This document shows, in pieces, positions 44,902 to 53,828 of a stretch of 64,000 bases of DNA. Location of the stretch: positions 53,268 to 117,267 of the forward strand of contig NZ_LXXZ01000056.1 of the NCBI RefSeq assembly GCF_003244875.1. Reading direction: 5' to 3'. The position numbers and the translations under genes were made by a program. Source of the stretch: Stenotrophomonas sepilia (GTDB taxonomy: Bacteria > Pseudomonadota > Gammaproteobacteria > Xanthomonadales > Xanthomonadaceae). The stretch's first letter is position 1, and every line of letters begins with the position of its first letter. The notes below the pieces were generated by a model that saw nothing but the letters and a program-made list of their open reading frames with translations, was not told the origin of the DNA and made no database searches.

Positions 44902-47028
44902 TCAGAGGCCCGACTCGATCATCCGCACCACTTCGGTGGCGGTCACCGGGTGGCTCAGCCAGTAGCCCTGGCCGAGATCGCAGCCGCGCTGCACCAGCAG
45001 TTCGAACTGCGCCTGCTGCTCGATGCCCTCGGCCACCACGGTGATGCCCAGTGCGTGGGCCATGGCGATGATCGCCGTGGTCAGCGCCAGATCGTCGGGA
45101 TCGCGCTGCATGTCGGCCACGAAGCTCTTGTCGATCTTCACGCCGTCCACCGGCACCTGGCGAAGATGGCTGAGACCGGAGAAGCCGGTACCGAAATCGT
45201 CCAGCCAGACCTTCACGCCGGTGCGGTGCAGCTTGTCCAGCAGCTGCGCGGCAACCATTTCGTCGCCGATCACCGCAGTTTCGGTCAGTTCCAGGTGCAG
45301 GCGCGACGCCGGCAGCCCCGACTCGTGCAGGCACTGCGCGACCAATGCCGGCAGTTCACCGCCGCGCAGCTGCCGCGGCGACACATTCACCGACACGAAC
45401 AGATCATCGCCGCCCGCCCCGCGTGGCCACTGCGAGGCTTCCATGCAGGCCGCACGCAGCACCTTCGGGCCGATGAGCTCGATCAACCCGCTCTGCTCGG
45501 CCACTTCGATGAACACCGACGGCGGAATCGTTCCCAGGGTCGGATGCTGCCAGCGCAGCAGCACTTCCACGCCGACCATGCGCCGGTCGCGCATGCGGAA
45601 GATGGGCTGGTAGGCCAGGCGCAGCTCGCCGCGCTCCCAGGCCCCGCGCAGCTCCTGCTCCATGTGCACGCGGCGCTCGACCGCGTGGTCCATCGCACGG
45701 CTGTAATAGCGGTAGCAGTTCTTGCCGGCCATCTTGGCCTGGTACATGGCGATGTCGCCGTTCTTCAGCAGCGTGGTCGCATCAGCGGCATCGTCCGGGA
45801 ACAGGGTCACGCCGATCGAAGTGCCCAGGAACAGTTCCCGGCCCTGCACCACCAGCGGCTTGCCCAGCTCGCGCACCAGCACTTCGGCCAGCAGCCGTGC
45901 GTTGGCCGCCACGTCGCCATCACCGACCAGGATCACAAACTCGTCGCCGCCAAAGCGGGCCAGCAGCGCTTCATCGCCACCGGCTTCGGTAACCGCACTG
46001 CCGATGCGCTGCGCGAACTGCAACAGCGCTTCGTCACCGGCCTCATGGCCCAGGGTGTCGTTGACGCGCTTGAAGTCGTCGATATCGGCAAACAGCAGGC
46101 CCAGCCGATGATTGGATGCGCGCGCGGCCATCAGGCGATGGTCCAGCGCTTCCCGGAATGCCAGCCGGTTGGTCAGCCCGGTCAGCGCATCGGTATAGGC
46201 CATGCGCCGCACCTCGCGGTCATGGCGGGCGATGGCATCGCGCATGCGGGCGAAGCCGCGCACCAGCTCGCCGACTTCGTCGTCGCGGGTGTTCTCGGCC
46301 AGCGGCGCCTGGTAGTCGCCAGCCTCGATGCGGCGCGCCGCAGCGGCCAGGTCCCGGATCGGCGCCACCAGGGTGCGCTGCACGTACAGGATCACCACCA
46401 CGCCGATCACCACCAGCAGGCCCAGCATCAGCAGCAGCCAGCCCAGGTGGCGGCTGCCGACCTGCTGCAGGCGCTCGCCGAGCGTGGCATTGGCGGCCTG
46501 TTCGCGCTGCTGCACCTCGTCCAGCGCCATGCCGACGCGGACGCCGCCGATGCGCTGGTTGCCGACCATGATCGGCATGGTGTTGTCGAGCACCTTGGGC
46601 GATTCCTGCACCACCAGCGCCTGCGCCACCGCGGCCTTGGGGGCCAGCGGGTCGGTCATCGGCTGGCCGAAGCCGGACACCTCTATCGAGCCGTCATGCA
46701 CCAGCCGGCCGCGTTCGTCGAACACCAGCACATAGCGCACGACCGGTTGCCGTGCGGTGCTGCGCACAAGCGCACCGACCTGGTCCAGGTCGCGGTAGTA
46801 CAACGGGTTGGCCAGCGCGTCGGACAGCTCGCGCGCCATTGCTTCGCCGCGGCTGCGCACGCTGCGGTCGAACAGTTCATGGATGACGCCACCACTGAGG
46901 TTGCGCACCTCGCGCTGCATCGCCGCCTGCCGCCCCAGCAACACCGCCAGGATCGCCACCACCACGACCATCGCCCCGCCCATCGCCAGCAGGAACCGGG
47001 CCTGCATTCCCGAGCCGAGCCACTTCAT
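44902..47028 (-). CDS. Membrane GGDEF-EAL cyclic di-GMP protein
   Basis: 708 aa. Transmembrane helices at about 12-31 and 195-217 enclose a periplasmic domain of about 160 residues; then HAMP-like linker (VQRTLVAPIRDLAAAARRIEAGDY), GGDEF domain with intact RFGGDEF (about 358-364), and an EAL domain whose signature reads EVLLRW (about 487) but keeps DDFGTG, LTETAV and the late EGIE. Cyclase, phosphodiesterase or both are possible. Its ATG overlaps the stop of the periplasmic binding protein gene, so the two are made together and probably form a sensor pair. Confidence 0.92.
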   Translation of the reverse strand: MKWLGSGMQARFLLAMGGAMVVVVAILAVLLGRQAAMQREVRNLSGGVIHELFDRSVRSRGEAMARELSDALANPLYYRDLDQVGALVRSTARQPVVRYVLVFDERGRLVHDGSIEVSGFGQPMTDPLAPKAAVAQALVVQESPKVLDNTMPIMVGNQRIGGVRVGMALDEVQQREQAANATLGERLQQVGSRHLGWLLLMLGLLVVIGVVVILYVQRTLVAPIRDLAAAARRIEAGDYQAPLAENTRDDEVGELVRGFARMRDAIARHDREVRRMAYTDALTGLTNRLAFREALDHRLMAARASNHRLGLLFADIDDFKRVNDTLGHEAGDEALLQFAQRIGSAVTEAGGDEALLARFGGDEFVILVGDGDVAANARLLAEVLVRELGKPLVVQGRELFLGTSIGVTLFPDDAADATTLLKNGDIAMYQAKMAGKNCYRYYSRAMDHAVERRVHMEQELRGAWERGELRLAYQPIFRMRDRRMVGVEVLLRWQHPTLGTIPPSVFIEVAEQSGLIELIGPKVLRAACMEASQWPRGAGGDDLFVSVNVSPRQLRGGELPALVAQCLHESGLPASRLHLELTETAVIGDEMVAAQLLDKLHRTGVKVWLDDFGTGFSGLSHLRQVPVDGVKIDKSFVADMQRDPDDLALTTAIIAMAHALGITVVAEGIEQQAQFELLVQRGCDLGQGYWLSHPVTATEVVRMIESGL

Positions 47029-47957
47029 TCCACTTCCATCCGCACGCGCGTCAATCCTTGTTTCAATTCATCCAGCCGCTGCTGCGCATGCGCATCGACG
47101 CGGTGGAAACCGGAAGTGCCGAAAAACCGATGCAGCGCCCCCTGTGCCTGCGGGTCGCTGGCCGCCTGCAGCAGGACGTCCTGCAGCCGGTCACGCACCC
47201 GCGGGTCAAGGTCGGCGCGAACCATTTCCACCGCCCGTGGGTAGGGTTCGGTGCGCAGCAGTTCGCGGAAGTCGCGCCGGAATGCTGCAGGCATCCGTCG
47301 CTCGTCATTCCAGTCCACGCTGCTCACCGCCCCCACTTCGACCATGCCCTTGTGCACGAACGTGGCGATGTTCAACTCGCTACGTGCGAACACGTACCCC
47401 ACGCTGTCCCGGCCCGGCACGTCCCACACACCGGCCAGGATCTGCGGCGCCAGCCCTTCCTGCAGCAGTGTCATCACCGGCACCAGGTAGGCACTGGTGG
47501 ACGCCGTGTTCTGCAGCGCCAGGCGATGCCCACGCAGGTCCTGGATCCGCTGGATCGGACTGTCGCGACGCACGAAGAACACGGTCTGGTACTCACGCAC
47601 GCCATTGCGCTCGGTCAGCAGCAGCGGCCGCGCGCCACTGCGCTGGCCCAGTGCCACCGCCGTACCCGACGTTTCCGTGACCCAGTCGACCCGCCCCCGC
47701 CGCAGATAGCTGGCCATCTGCTGCGGGTCGCGTGCCATCAGGATCCGCCCTTCGGTGATGCCGACGTCGTGCATGCGTGCCACTACATAGTCCAGCAACG
47801 GTTGCAGCTGCTCGTGATGGGCCTTGGGATCATCGCTGATCCGGCCCAGCACCAGCACCCGGTCCGGTGCTGCATGCACCGTCCCGGCCAGCAGGATCAT
47901 GACCAGGCTCAGCAGTCCCCTCTGCACTGCCCTTCGCAGACCCGACACAGGCTTCAT
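47025..47957 (-). CDS. PhnD-like periplasmic binding protein paired with GGDEF-EAL gene
   Basis: 310 aa with a signal peptide (cut near VHAAPD) and the fold of phosphate/phosphonate ABC binding proteins: VLGRISDDPKAHHEQLQPLLDYV at the start, VDWVTETSGTAV, QDLRGHRLALQNTASTSAYLVP, and EVGAVSSVDW. No transporter genes are adjacent; the next gene, four bases overlapping, is the membrane GGDEF-EAL protein. That suggests sensing, not uptake. The ligand could be phosphate-like or any small oxyanion. The ATG at 47957 was chosen for its signal peptide. Confidence 0.82.
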   Translation of the reverse strand: MKPVSGLRRAVQRGLLSLVMILLAGTVHAAPDRVLVLGRISDDPKAHHEQLQPLLDYVVARMHDVGITEGRILMARDPQQMASYLRRGRVDWVTETSGTAVALGQRSGARPLLLTERNGVREYQTVFFVRRDSPIQRIQDLRGHRLALQNTASTSAYLVPVMTLLQEGLAPQILAGVWDVPGRDSVGYVFARSELNIATFVHKGMVEVGAVSSVDWNDERRMPAAFRRDFRELLRTEPYPRAVEMVRADLDPRVRDRLQDVLLQAASDPQAQGALHRFFGTSGFHRVDAHAQQRLDELKQGLTRVRMEVE

Positions 47958-48003
47958 CCCCCCTGGGTATCCGGACAGACTACCCGAAAAAATGAGAACG
48001 TCG

Positions 48004-48774
48004 TCAGCTGTCCTTGTTGCCCGCCTGCGCCAGCCGCGCCATCCGCTGGGTGTCGGCAAGGATGCCGCGCAACAGGCGCACTTCCTGCTCGCTCGGCTCG
48101 CTGCGCAGGAACAGCCGGCGCAGCTTGCGCATCGCCGATTCCGGCGCGCGGCCCTTGTGGAAATCGATCTCGTCCAGGGTGTCGCCAAGCTGGGCGAAGA
48201 AACTCTCCATCTGTTCATGGCTTGCTGCCTGTTCGCGGAAACCGGGCTCGGCGTCCGCGGCCGGCTGCGCGCCCAGCAGCTGCATGCGTGTCTCATAGGC
48301 CAGCACCTGCACGGCGGCAGCCAGGTTGAGCGAGCTGAACGCCGGATCGGACGGGATGTGCACCGCCGCGTGGCACAGCTGCAGTTCTTCGTTGGTCAGG
48401 CCAGTGCGCTCACGGCCGAACACCAGCGCCACCTCGGCGCCCTCGCCCGCCTTGGCCACCGCACGAGCGGCGGCATCGGCCGGCAGGTACTCCTCCAGCT
48501 GCACGCGGCGGGCACGCGCGGTGCAGCCCAGCACCAGGCGGCAATCGGCCACGGCCTCGGCCAGGGTGGCGACCACCGGGGCGTCCCCCAGCACATCTTC
48601 GGCACCGGCAGAGCGGCGGAAGGCCTCCTCGTCCAGCGGTTTCTCGGGGGCGACCAGCACCAGGCGGGCCAGGCCCATGGTCTTCAGGGCACGGGCGGCG
48701 GCCCCCATGTTGCCGGGGTGCTGGGTACCGACCAGGACGAATCGGAGGCGGGTGGTGGCAGGAAACTGGGACAT
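48004..48774 (-). CDS. trmJ: tRNA (cytidine/uridine-2'-O-)-methyltransferase TrmJ
   Basis: SPOUT-family enzyme that methylates the 2'-O of position 32 in tRNA anticodon loops. 256 aa: RFVLVGTQHPGNMGAAARALKTMG, LVFGRERTGLTNEEL and the knot motif PSDPAFSSLNLAAAVQVLAYE are characteristic. The C-terminal extension (about 170-256) is the dimer-stabilising part. Divergent from suhB across 120 bases, as in E. coli. Confidence 0.93.
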   Translation of the reverse strand: MSQFPATTRLRFVLVGTQHPGNMGAAARALKTMGLARLVLVAPEKPLDEEAFRRSAGAEDVLGDAPVVATLAEAVADCRLVLGCTARARRVQLEEYLPADAAARAVAKAGEGAEVALVFGRERTGLTNEELQLCHAAVHIPSDPAFSSLNLAAAVQVLAYETRMQLLGAQPAADAEPGFREQAASHEQMESFFAQLGDTLDEIDFHKGRAPESAMRKLRRLFLRSEPSEQEVRLLRGILADTQRMARLAQAGNKDS

Positions 48775-48894
48775 GAACAGGGAAAAGGTCGAGCTGGACG
48801 ATGACCAATGGTAAACTGTGCGGCCGGCCACTGCGCCGGACCCGCTCTTTTCCCCCGCCAGTCCATCTCTTCTGCCTTTCCGGGAGCCCACGCC

Positions 48895-49722
48895 ATGCAG
48901 AAACCCGCCGTCACCGTCATGGTCAAGGCCGCCCGCCTCGCCGGCAACGTCCTGTTGCGCAACATCAACAAGCTCGAGGCACTGAACGTGGTGCAGAAGG
49001 GCCGGATGGACTACGCCAGCGAAGTGGATGCGGACGCGGAAAAGGTCATCGTCAAGGAACTCAAGCGCGCTTACCCGGACTACGGCATCTTCGGCGAAGA
49101 AGGTGGCGTGCAGGGCGAGCGCCGCCAGATGTGGGTCATCGACCCGCTGGACGGCACCAGCAACTACCTGCGTGGCGTGCCGCACTACTGCGTGTCGATC
49201 GCGCTGGTAGAGAACGGCGAGCCGACCGACGCGGTCATCTTCGACCCGCTGCGCAATGAGCTGTTCACCGCCAGCCGGGGTGCCGGCGCCGTGCTGAACG
49301 ACCGCCGCATCCGCGTGGCCGAGCGCAAGGATCTGGAAGGCACGATGATCCACACCGGTTTCGCCCCGCGCGAGCGCAGCCGCGCCAGCGCCCAGCTGAA
49401 GGCGGTCGACGCCCTGCTGGTGCACGGTGAGGACATCCGCCGCACCGGTTCGGCGGCACTGGACCTGGCCTACGTGGCCTGCGGCCGTGCCGACGCCTAC
49501 TTCGAGGCCGGTGTGAAGGCGTGGGACATCGCCGCCGGCCTGCTGCTGGTCCGCGAGGCGGGCGGCAAGGTCTGTGACTTCAAGGGCGCGACCCTGGGCC
49601 GCATGGACAACCGTGGCCCGGAGACCCACCAGATCGTGGCCGGCAACCTGAAGGTGGCCGAGTCGCTGCAGAAGGTGCTGGTGAACACCGGCTACGCCGC
49701 CGAGTTCGACGCGAAGTTCTGA
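48895..49722 (+). CDS. suhB: Inositol-1-monophosphatase SuhB
   Basis: Mg-dependent phosphatase that also acts in rRNA antitermination in E. coli. 275 aa with the metal motif [16 protein letters not shown], and the second motif [17 protein letters not shown]. The ATG at 48895 follows GGGAG. Divergent from trmJ, a conserved pairing. A terminator begins 26 bases after the stop. Confidence 0.93.
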   Translation: MQKPAVTVMVKAARLAGNVLLRNINKLEALNVVQKGRMDYASEVDADAEKVIVKELKRAYPDYGIFGEEGGVQGERRQMWVIDPLDGTSNYLRGVPHYCVSIALVENGEPTDAVIFDPLRNELFTASRGAGAVLNDRRIRVAERKDLEGTMIHTGFAPRERSRASAQLKAVDALLVHGEDIRRTGSAALDLAYVACGRADAYFEAGVKAWDIAAGLLLVREAGGKVCDFKGATLGRMDNRGPETHQIVAGNLKVAESLQKVLVNTGYAAEFDAKF

Positions 49723-49748
49723 GGTTTTGCGTAAAGCGGTTCATGGAG

Positions 49749-49774
49749 ACGGCGCCTGCGAGGGTGCCGTTTTC
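49749..49774 (+). terminator. Intrinsic terminator of suhB
   Basis: Stem ACGGCGCC / GGTGCCGT with a 6-base loop, followed by TTTCGTTT. Confidence 0.8.
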
Positions 49775-49796
49775 GTTTGTGCGCACGGAGATTCGT

Positions 49797-50011
49797 TTCC
49801 GCGACCGCGGGGGGTGTCACTTTCTTTGCGCGCAAAGAAAGTAACCAAAGAAACGCTCCGCCAGGGCGCGAGCCGACGTGCTGCGCACGCCGGTGCCCTG
49901 CGCTCCTCGGCCCGCCGAGGGACGGTGCGGGAACTCGCTGCGCTCAGACACCCGCACCTCTTCGCCCTCGCCGGACCTGCGGTGCTCGGCTCGCTCAAGG
50001 CGGACCCAAGG
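49797..50011 (+). repeat. Dispersed repeat family, copy B
   Basis: Opens TTTCCGCGACCGCGG, then CACTTTCTTTG/CAAAGAAAG hairpin, AACCAAAGAAACG, CGGTGCCCTGCGCTCCTCGG, GAACTCGCTGCGCTCAGACA, and ends CTCGCTCAAGGCGGACCCAA. It lies head-out to the inverted copy C; about 77 bases separate them. The gap between suhB and htpX (49723-50399) contains only these repeats and terminators. Confidence 0.82.
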
Positions 50012-50088
50012 TCAAATGCCACAGCTGCACCCAGTACATCTTCGCGACGGGGGATGCTGTTGTTCTTGATCTTGATCTTGACCTTTCA

Positions 50089-50297
50089 GTCCGCCTTGAG
50101 CGAGCAGAGCATCGCAGGGGAATCAGGGGCGAAGAGGCGCCGATGTCTGAGCGCAGCGAGTTCGGCGCCGTCCCCTGATTCGCCGAGAAGCGCAGGGTAC
50201 CGGCGCGTAGCGACGGCTCGCGCCCCGGCGGCGTGTTTCTTTGGTTACTTTCTTTGCAGGAGCAAAGAAAGTGACACCCCTCCGCGGTCGCGGAAAT
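50089..50297 (-). repeat. Dispersed repeat family, copy C (inverted)
   Basis: Reverse complement aligns with copies A and B through all the blocks named there. It matches A better around GCGAATCAGGGGACGGCG and B better at the CACTTTCTTTG hairpin and at GAACTCGCTGCGCTCAGACA. With B it forms an inverted repeat of about 500 bases in total, centred on a GTTCTTGATCTTGATCTTGA-type tract. Confidence 0.82.
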
Positions 50298-50344
50298 GAC
50301 TCTCGCCGGGTCGTACCCGGCGCCACAGATGCGTCGGCGCGCCA

Positions 50345-50374
50345 ACAAAAACGCCCGGCGCGCGGCCAGGCGTT
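50345..50374 (-). terminator. Intrinsic terminator of htpX
   Basis: On the minus strand, AACGCC ... GGCGTT with an inner GC-rich hairpin, then TTTTTG. It lies 26 bases past the htpX stop. Confidence 0.8.
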
Positions 50375-50399
50375 CCTGCACTACCTTGAAAGCAGAAGC

Positions 50400-51266
50400 T
50401 TACGCCACCGTCGACGCCCGCAGCGCGGCGATGCGCTCTTCCAGCGGCGGGTGGCTCATGAACAGCTTCTTGGCCGTCGAACCGGAAATGCCGAAGGCGG
50501 CAATCTGGGTCGGCAGCGTGCTCTGGCCATGGTTGAGCTGCAGGCGCTCCAGCGCGGCGATCATCTTCTGGCGACCGGCCAGCGAGGCACCGCCGGCATC
50601 GGCGCGGAACTCGCGGTGGCGCGAGAACCACATCGAGATCATCGTGGCGAACAGGCCGAACACCATCTCCAGCACGAACACGATGATGTAGTAGGCGAAC
50701 CCACGGCCGCCGCCTTCGCGGTTGCCCGACAGCGCGCTGTCGATGATGCCGCCGACCACGCGGGCCAGCACGATCACGAAGGTGTTCAGCACACCCTGCA
50801 GCAGCGCCATGGTAATCATGTCACCGTTGGCGACGTGGGCGATCTCGTGGCCCAGCACCGCTTCGGCCTCGTCTTCGCTCATGTTGTGCAGCAGGCCGGT
50901 GGACACCGCCACCAGCGCGTTGTTGCGGTTGGCACCGGTGGCGAAGGCATTGATCTCCGGGCCGTCATAGACGGCCACTTCCGGCATGCCGATGCCGGCG
51001 GCCTTGGCCTGGCGCTCGACCGTGGCCAGCAGCCAGCGCTCGGTCTGGTTGCGCGGCTCGGTGATCACCACCGCACCGGTGGAGCGCTTGGCCATCCACT
51101 TGGACAGCAGCAGCGAGATGAAGGAGCCACCGAAACCGAAGATGCCGGCCATCACCAGCAGGCCGCTCATCGAACGCGCGTCCACGCCCAGGATCGACAT
51201 GACGATGCCGGCCAGGATCAGGACCGCGAGGTTGGTCGCCAGGAACAGGGCAATACGGGTGAACAT
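50400..51266 (-). CDS. htpX: Membrane zinc protease HtpX
   Basis: Inner-membrane M48 metalloprotease that degrades damaged membrane proteins. 288 aa: two N-terminal helices (about 5-25, 33-55), zinc motif HEIAH, two further helices (about 152-215) and the third ligand Glu in [10 protein letters not shown]. The C-terminus [14 protein letters not shown] is typical. It is transcribed away from gluQ. Confidence 0.95.
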   Translation of the reverse strand: MFTRIALFLATNLAVLILAGIVMSILGVDARSMSGLLVMAGIFGFGGSFISLLLSKWMAKRSTGAVVITEPRNQTERWLLATVERQAKAAGIGMPEVAVYDGPEINAFATGANRNNALVAVSTGLLHNMSEDEAEAVLGHEIAHVANGDMITMALLQGVLNTFVIVLARVVGGIIDSALSGNREGGGRGFAYYIIVFVLEMVFGLFATMISMWFSRHREFRADAGGASLAGRQKMIAALERLQLNHGQSTLPTQIAAFGISGSTAKKLFMSHPPLEERIAALRASTVA

Positions 51267-51359
51267 GGGAAAATCCGGCTCGGAAGGGGTCGATATCCGT
51301 CAATTTGCGGTGCGCTCAGCTTGAATTCAAGCGCCAACCTGACCGACGATTCAGCCTGC

Positions 51360-52280
51360 ATGACCGCCATTGTTCCCTGCGGCCGCTTCGCGCCCTCGCC
51401 GACCGGCCTGCTCCACCCCGGATCCCTGCTTGCCGCCTTCGGCAGCTGGCTGCTGGCCCGCCACCACGGCGGCCTGTGGCGGCTGCGCATCGAAGACGTT
51501 GACCCGCCGCGTACCGTGCCCGGCGCCGCGCAGTCACAGCTGCAGGCACTGGCTGCGTTCGGCCTGGTCCACGACGGCCCGGTCCTGTGGCAGAGCGCTC
51601 GAGGCGAGGCCTACCAGGCCGCGCTGGACGTGCTGCTGGCCAGCGACCAGGCCTTCATCTGCCACTGCAGCCGCAGCGAACTGGCTGCCAGCGGCGGCAT
51701 CCACCACCGCTGCGTTGCGCGGCAACCGCGACCGGACCCCGCCGTCCGCTTCCGCGTGCCACCGGGCAGCGTCGTGCACTTCGACGATGGGCTGCGTGGC
51801 CCGCAGCAGCAGGACGTGCATGCCGAAGTCGGCGACTTCGTGCTGCGCCGTGCCGACGGCTGCTGGGCCTACCAGCTGGCGGTGGTGGTCGATGACGCCG
51901 CGCAGGGGGTGACCGAAGTGGTGCGCGGCGCCGATCTGCTCGATTCCACCGCGCGGCAGATCCTGCTGCAGCAGGCGCTGGGCCTGGCGGTGCCGCGCTA
52001 CTGGCACCTGCCGCTGCTGCTCGACGCCCCCGGCCACAAACTGTCCAAGTCGCTGGCGTCGCTGCCGGTGGACAGTACACGGCCGGTGCCGGTACTGCGC
52101 GCGCTCTGGCAGCTGCTGGGCCAGGCCCCTGCCGCACTGGACGGCGCCGATGACCGGGATGCGCTGCTGCACACTGCGCAACGGGCATTCGACCCGGTTC
52201 GACTGCCGCGGACCGACATCCTGTTGCCGGCCGGCGCACTTTCCGCGCCGATGTTGCAGAATCCCCCTTCCCCCACCTGA
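51360..52280 (+). CDS. gluQ: Glutamyl-Q tRNA(Asp) synthetase
   Basis: A truncated glutamyl-tRNA synthetase paralog that attaches glutamate to queuosine in tRNA-Asp. 306 aa: FAPSPTGLLHPGSLLAA contains the HIGH-like motif, the zinc-site pattern is CHCS...HHRC, and KLSKS is the KMSKS loop. No anticodon-binding domain, as expected. It links functionally to queG, the last step of queuosine synthesis, at 61399. Confidence 0.93.
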   Translation: MTAIVPCGRFAPSPTGLLHPGSLLAAFGSWLLARHHGGLWRLRIEDVDPPRTVPGAAQSQLQALAAFGLVHDGPVLWQSARGEAYQAALDVLLASDQAFICHCSRSELAASGGIHHRCVARQPRPDPAVRFRVPPGSVVHFDDGLRGPQQQDVHAEVGDFVLRRADGCWAYQLAVVVDDAAQGVTEVVRGADLLDSTARQILLQQALGLAVPRYWHLPLLLDAPGHKLSKSLASLPVDSTRPVPVLRALWQLLGQAPAALDGADDRDALLHTAQRAFDPVRLPRTDILLPAGALSAPMLQNPPSPT

Positions 52281-52297
52281 TTCCCGGACAGCATTCC

Positions 52298-53038
52298 ATG
52301 ACATCTCGCGTCGCACTGGTCACCGGCGGAACCGGCGGCATCGGTACCGCCATCTGCCAACGCCTGGCCGACCAGGGCCACCGGGTCGCCACCAACTACC
52401 GCGACGAGGGCAAGGCCCGCGCATGGCAGCAGGCGATGACCGAGCGCGGCTACAACGTGTCGATCTTCCCGGGCGATGTCTCCGATCCAGGCAGCGCCGA
52501 GGCGCTGGTGCGTGCGGTCGAGGCCGAGCTGGGCCCGGTCGAGATCCTGGTCAACAATGCCGGCATCACCCGCGACACGACGTTCCACCGCATGCGCGCG
52601 GACCAGTGGCACGATGTGATCAACACCAACCTCAATTCGGTGTTCAACGTCACCCGTCCGGTGATCGAAGGCATGCGGCGCCGCTGCTGGGGCCGGGTCA
52701 TCCAGATCAGCTCGATCAACGGCCTGAAGGGCCAGTACGGCCAGGCCAACTACGCCGCAGCCAAGGCCGGCATGCACGGCTTCACCATTTCGCTGGCCCG
52801 CGAGAACGCCGGCTTCGGCATCACCGTGAACACCATTTCGCCCGGCTACGTCGCCACCGACATGGTGATGGCGGTTCCGGAGGACGTACGCGCCAAGATC
52901 ATCGCCGACATCCCCACCGGGCGCCTCGGCAGGCCGGAGGAAATCGCCTATGGCGTGTCCTTCCTGGTGGCCGAGGAAGCCTCATGGATCACCGGCAGCA
53001 ACTTGGACATCAACGGCGGCCACCACATGGGCTGGTAA
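52298..53038 (+). CDS. phaB: Acetoacetyl-CoA reductase PhaB
   Basis: NADPH-dependent reductase supplying (R)-3-hydroxybutyryl-CoA for polyhydroxybutyrate. 246-aa short-chain dehydrogenase: VTGGTGGIG cofactor loop, NNAG, catalytic Ser-Tyr-Lys (ISSINGLKGQYGQANYAAAKAG region), and the C-terminal NGGHHMGW that marks PhaB. It starts 17 bases after gluQ. phaR follows; no phaC or phaA lies in this window. Confidence 0.92.
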   Translation: MTSRVALVTGGTGGIGTAICQRLADQGHRVATNYRDEGKARAWQQAMTERGYNVSIFPGDVSDPGSAEALVRAVEAELGPVEILVNNAGITRDTTFHRMRADQWHDVINTNLNSVFNVTRPVIEGMRRRCWGRVIQISSINGLKGQYGQANYAAAKAGMHGFTISLARENAGFGITVNTISPGYVATDMVMAVPEDVRAKIIADIPTGRLGRPEEIAYGVSFLVAEEASWITGSNLDINGGHHMGW

Positions 53039-53088
53039 GCCGCGCAGGGGCCGCTGCGGCATGCGCTGACGGCCCCTGCCGATGGTCA

Positions 53089-53120
53089 TGCTGCGCAGCA
53101 CGCAAACCCTTGCTGCGCAA
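53089..53120. promoter_or_regulatory. TGC-rich palindromes upstream of phaR
   Basis: TGCTGCGCAGCA (53089-53100, perfect palindrome) and TTGC-TGC-GCAA (53110-53120) lie 101-132 bases before the phaR ATG. PhaR proteins are known to bind TGC-rich sites and to repress themselves, so these are candidate operators (inference). Confidence 0.4.
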
Positions 53121-53220
53121 CATGATCGCTGCTGAAAGCCAAGCCTGGCGGGGGCTGGGGCGGTTGCAACCGCTGCTGCACTGCGCCATGCTGCGCGTCT
53201 ACTGTGACGAGTACCGCTTC

Positions 53221-53754
53221 ATGGCTGCGACCCGCATCATCAAGAAGTATCCGAACCGCCGTCTCTACGACACCGAGATCTCCAGCTACATCACCATCGA
53301 GGACGTGCGCCAGCTGATCCTGGACGGTGAAGACTTCGAAGTCCGCGACGCCAAGAGCGGCGACGACCTCACCCGTTCGGTCCTGCTGCAGATCATCGCC
53401 GACCAGGAACAGGACGGCGAACCGATGCTCTCGACCCAGCTGCTGAGCCAGCTGATCCGCTTCTACGGCGATTCCCTGCAGGGCTTCATGGGCAACTACC
53501 TGGAGCGCAGCATGCAGGTCTTCCTCGACCAGCAGCAGCAGTTCCGCCAGCAGATGGGCAACCTGCTGGGCCAGACCCCGTGGGCGATGATGAACCAGCT
53601 GACCGAGCGCAACCTGGAGCTGTGGCAGGAATTCCAGCGCAGCATGGGCAGCGGCTTCGGTGGCCCGCGCCCGGGCGGCACCGGAACGGGAACCGGCAAC
53701 AGGCCCGGCGAACCCGGCACCGGTACCGGCACCGGCGGCAAGACCCGCCGCTGA
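53221..53754 (+). CDS. phaR: Polyhydroxyalkanoate synthesis repressor PhaR
   Basis: Senses PHB granules and represses phasin genes and itself. 177 aa: DNA-binding domain RIIKKYPNRRLYDTEISSYI, then a PHB-binding domain (about 70-115) and a Gln-rich middle. The C-terminus is an unusual tail of GTGTG repeats with two PGEP/RPGG spacers, about 30 residues long, ending KTRR. The ATG at 53221 gives the usual N-terminus. Confidence 0.92.
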   Translation: MAATRIIKKYPNRRLYDTEISSYITIEDVRQLILDGEDFEVRDAKSGDDLTRSVLLQIIADQEQDGEPMLSTQLLSQLIRFYGDSLQGFMGNYLERSMQVFLDQQQQFRQQMGNLLGQTPWAMMNQLTERNLELWQEFQRSMGSGFGGPRPGGTGTGTGNRPGEPGTGTGTGGKTRR

Positions 53755-53779
53755 GCTGCAGCAACGGCTGATACGGAAA

Positions 53780-53808
53780 CGGCGCGCCCCTGGCGCGCCG
53801 TCTTGTTT
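53780..53808. terminator. Terminator between phaR and TraB-like gene
   Basis: Stem CGGCGCGCC-loop-GGCGCGCCG, then TCTTGTTT. It separates the convergent genes. Confidence 0.78.
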
Positions 53809-53828
53809 GGCATCGCGCCAACCGTGCG

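Noticed and set aside
44860..47244. 794-codon plus-strand ORF opposite the GGDEF-EAL gene
   Set aside because: Shadow frame; its start lies in the long inverted repeat and no family is recognisable.
49727..50381. ORFs of 130-190 codons in both directions between suhB and htpX
   Set aside because: They translate the inverted dispersed repeats; the frames are not kept between copies A, B and C.
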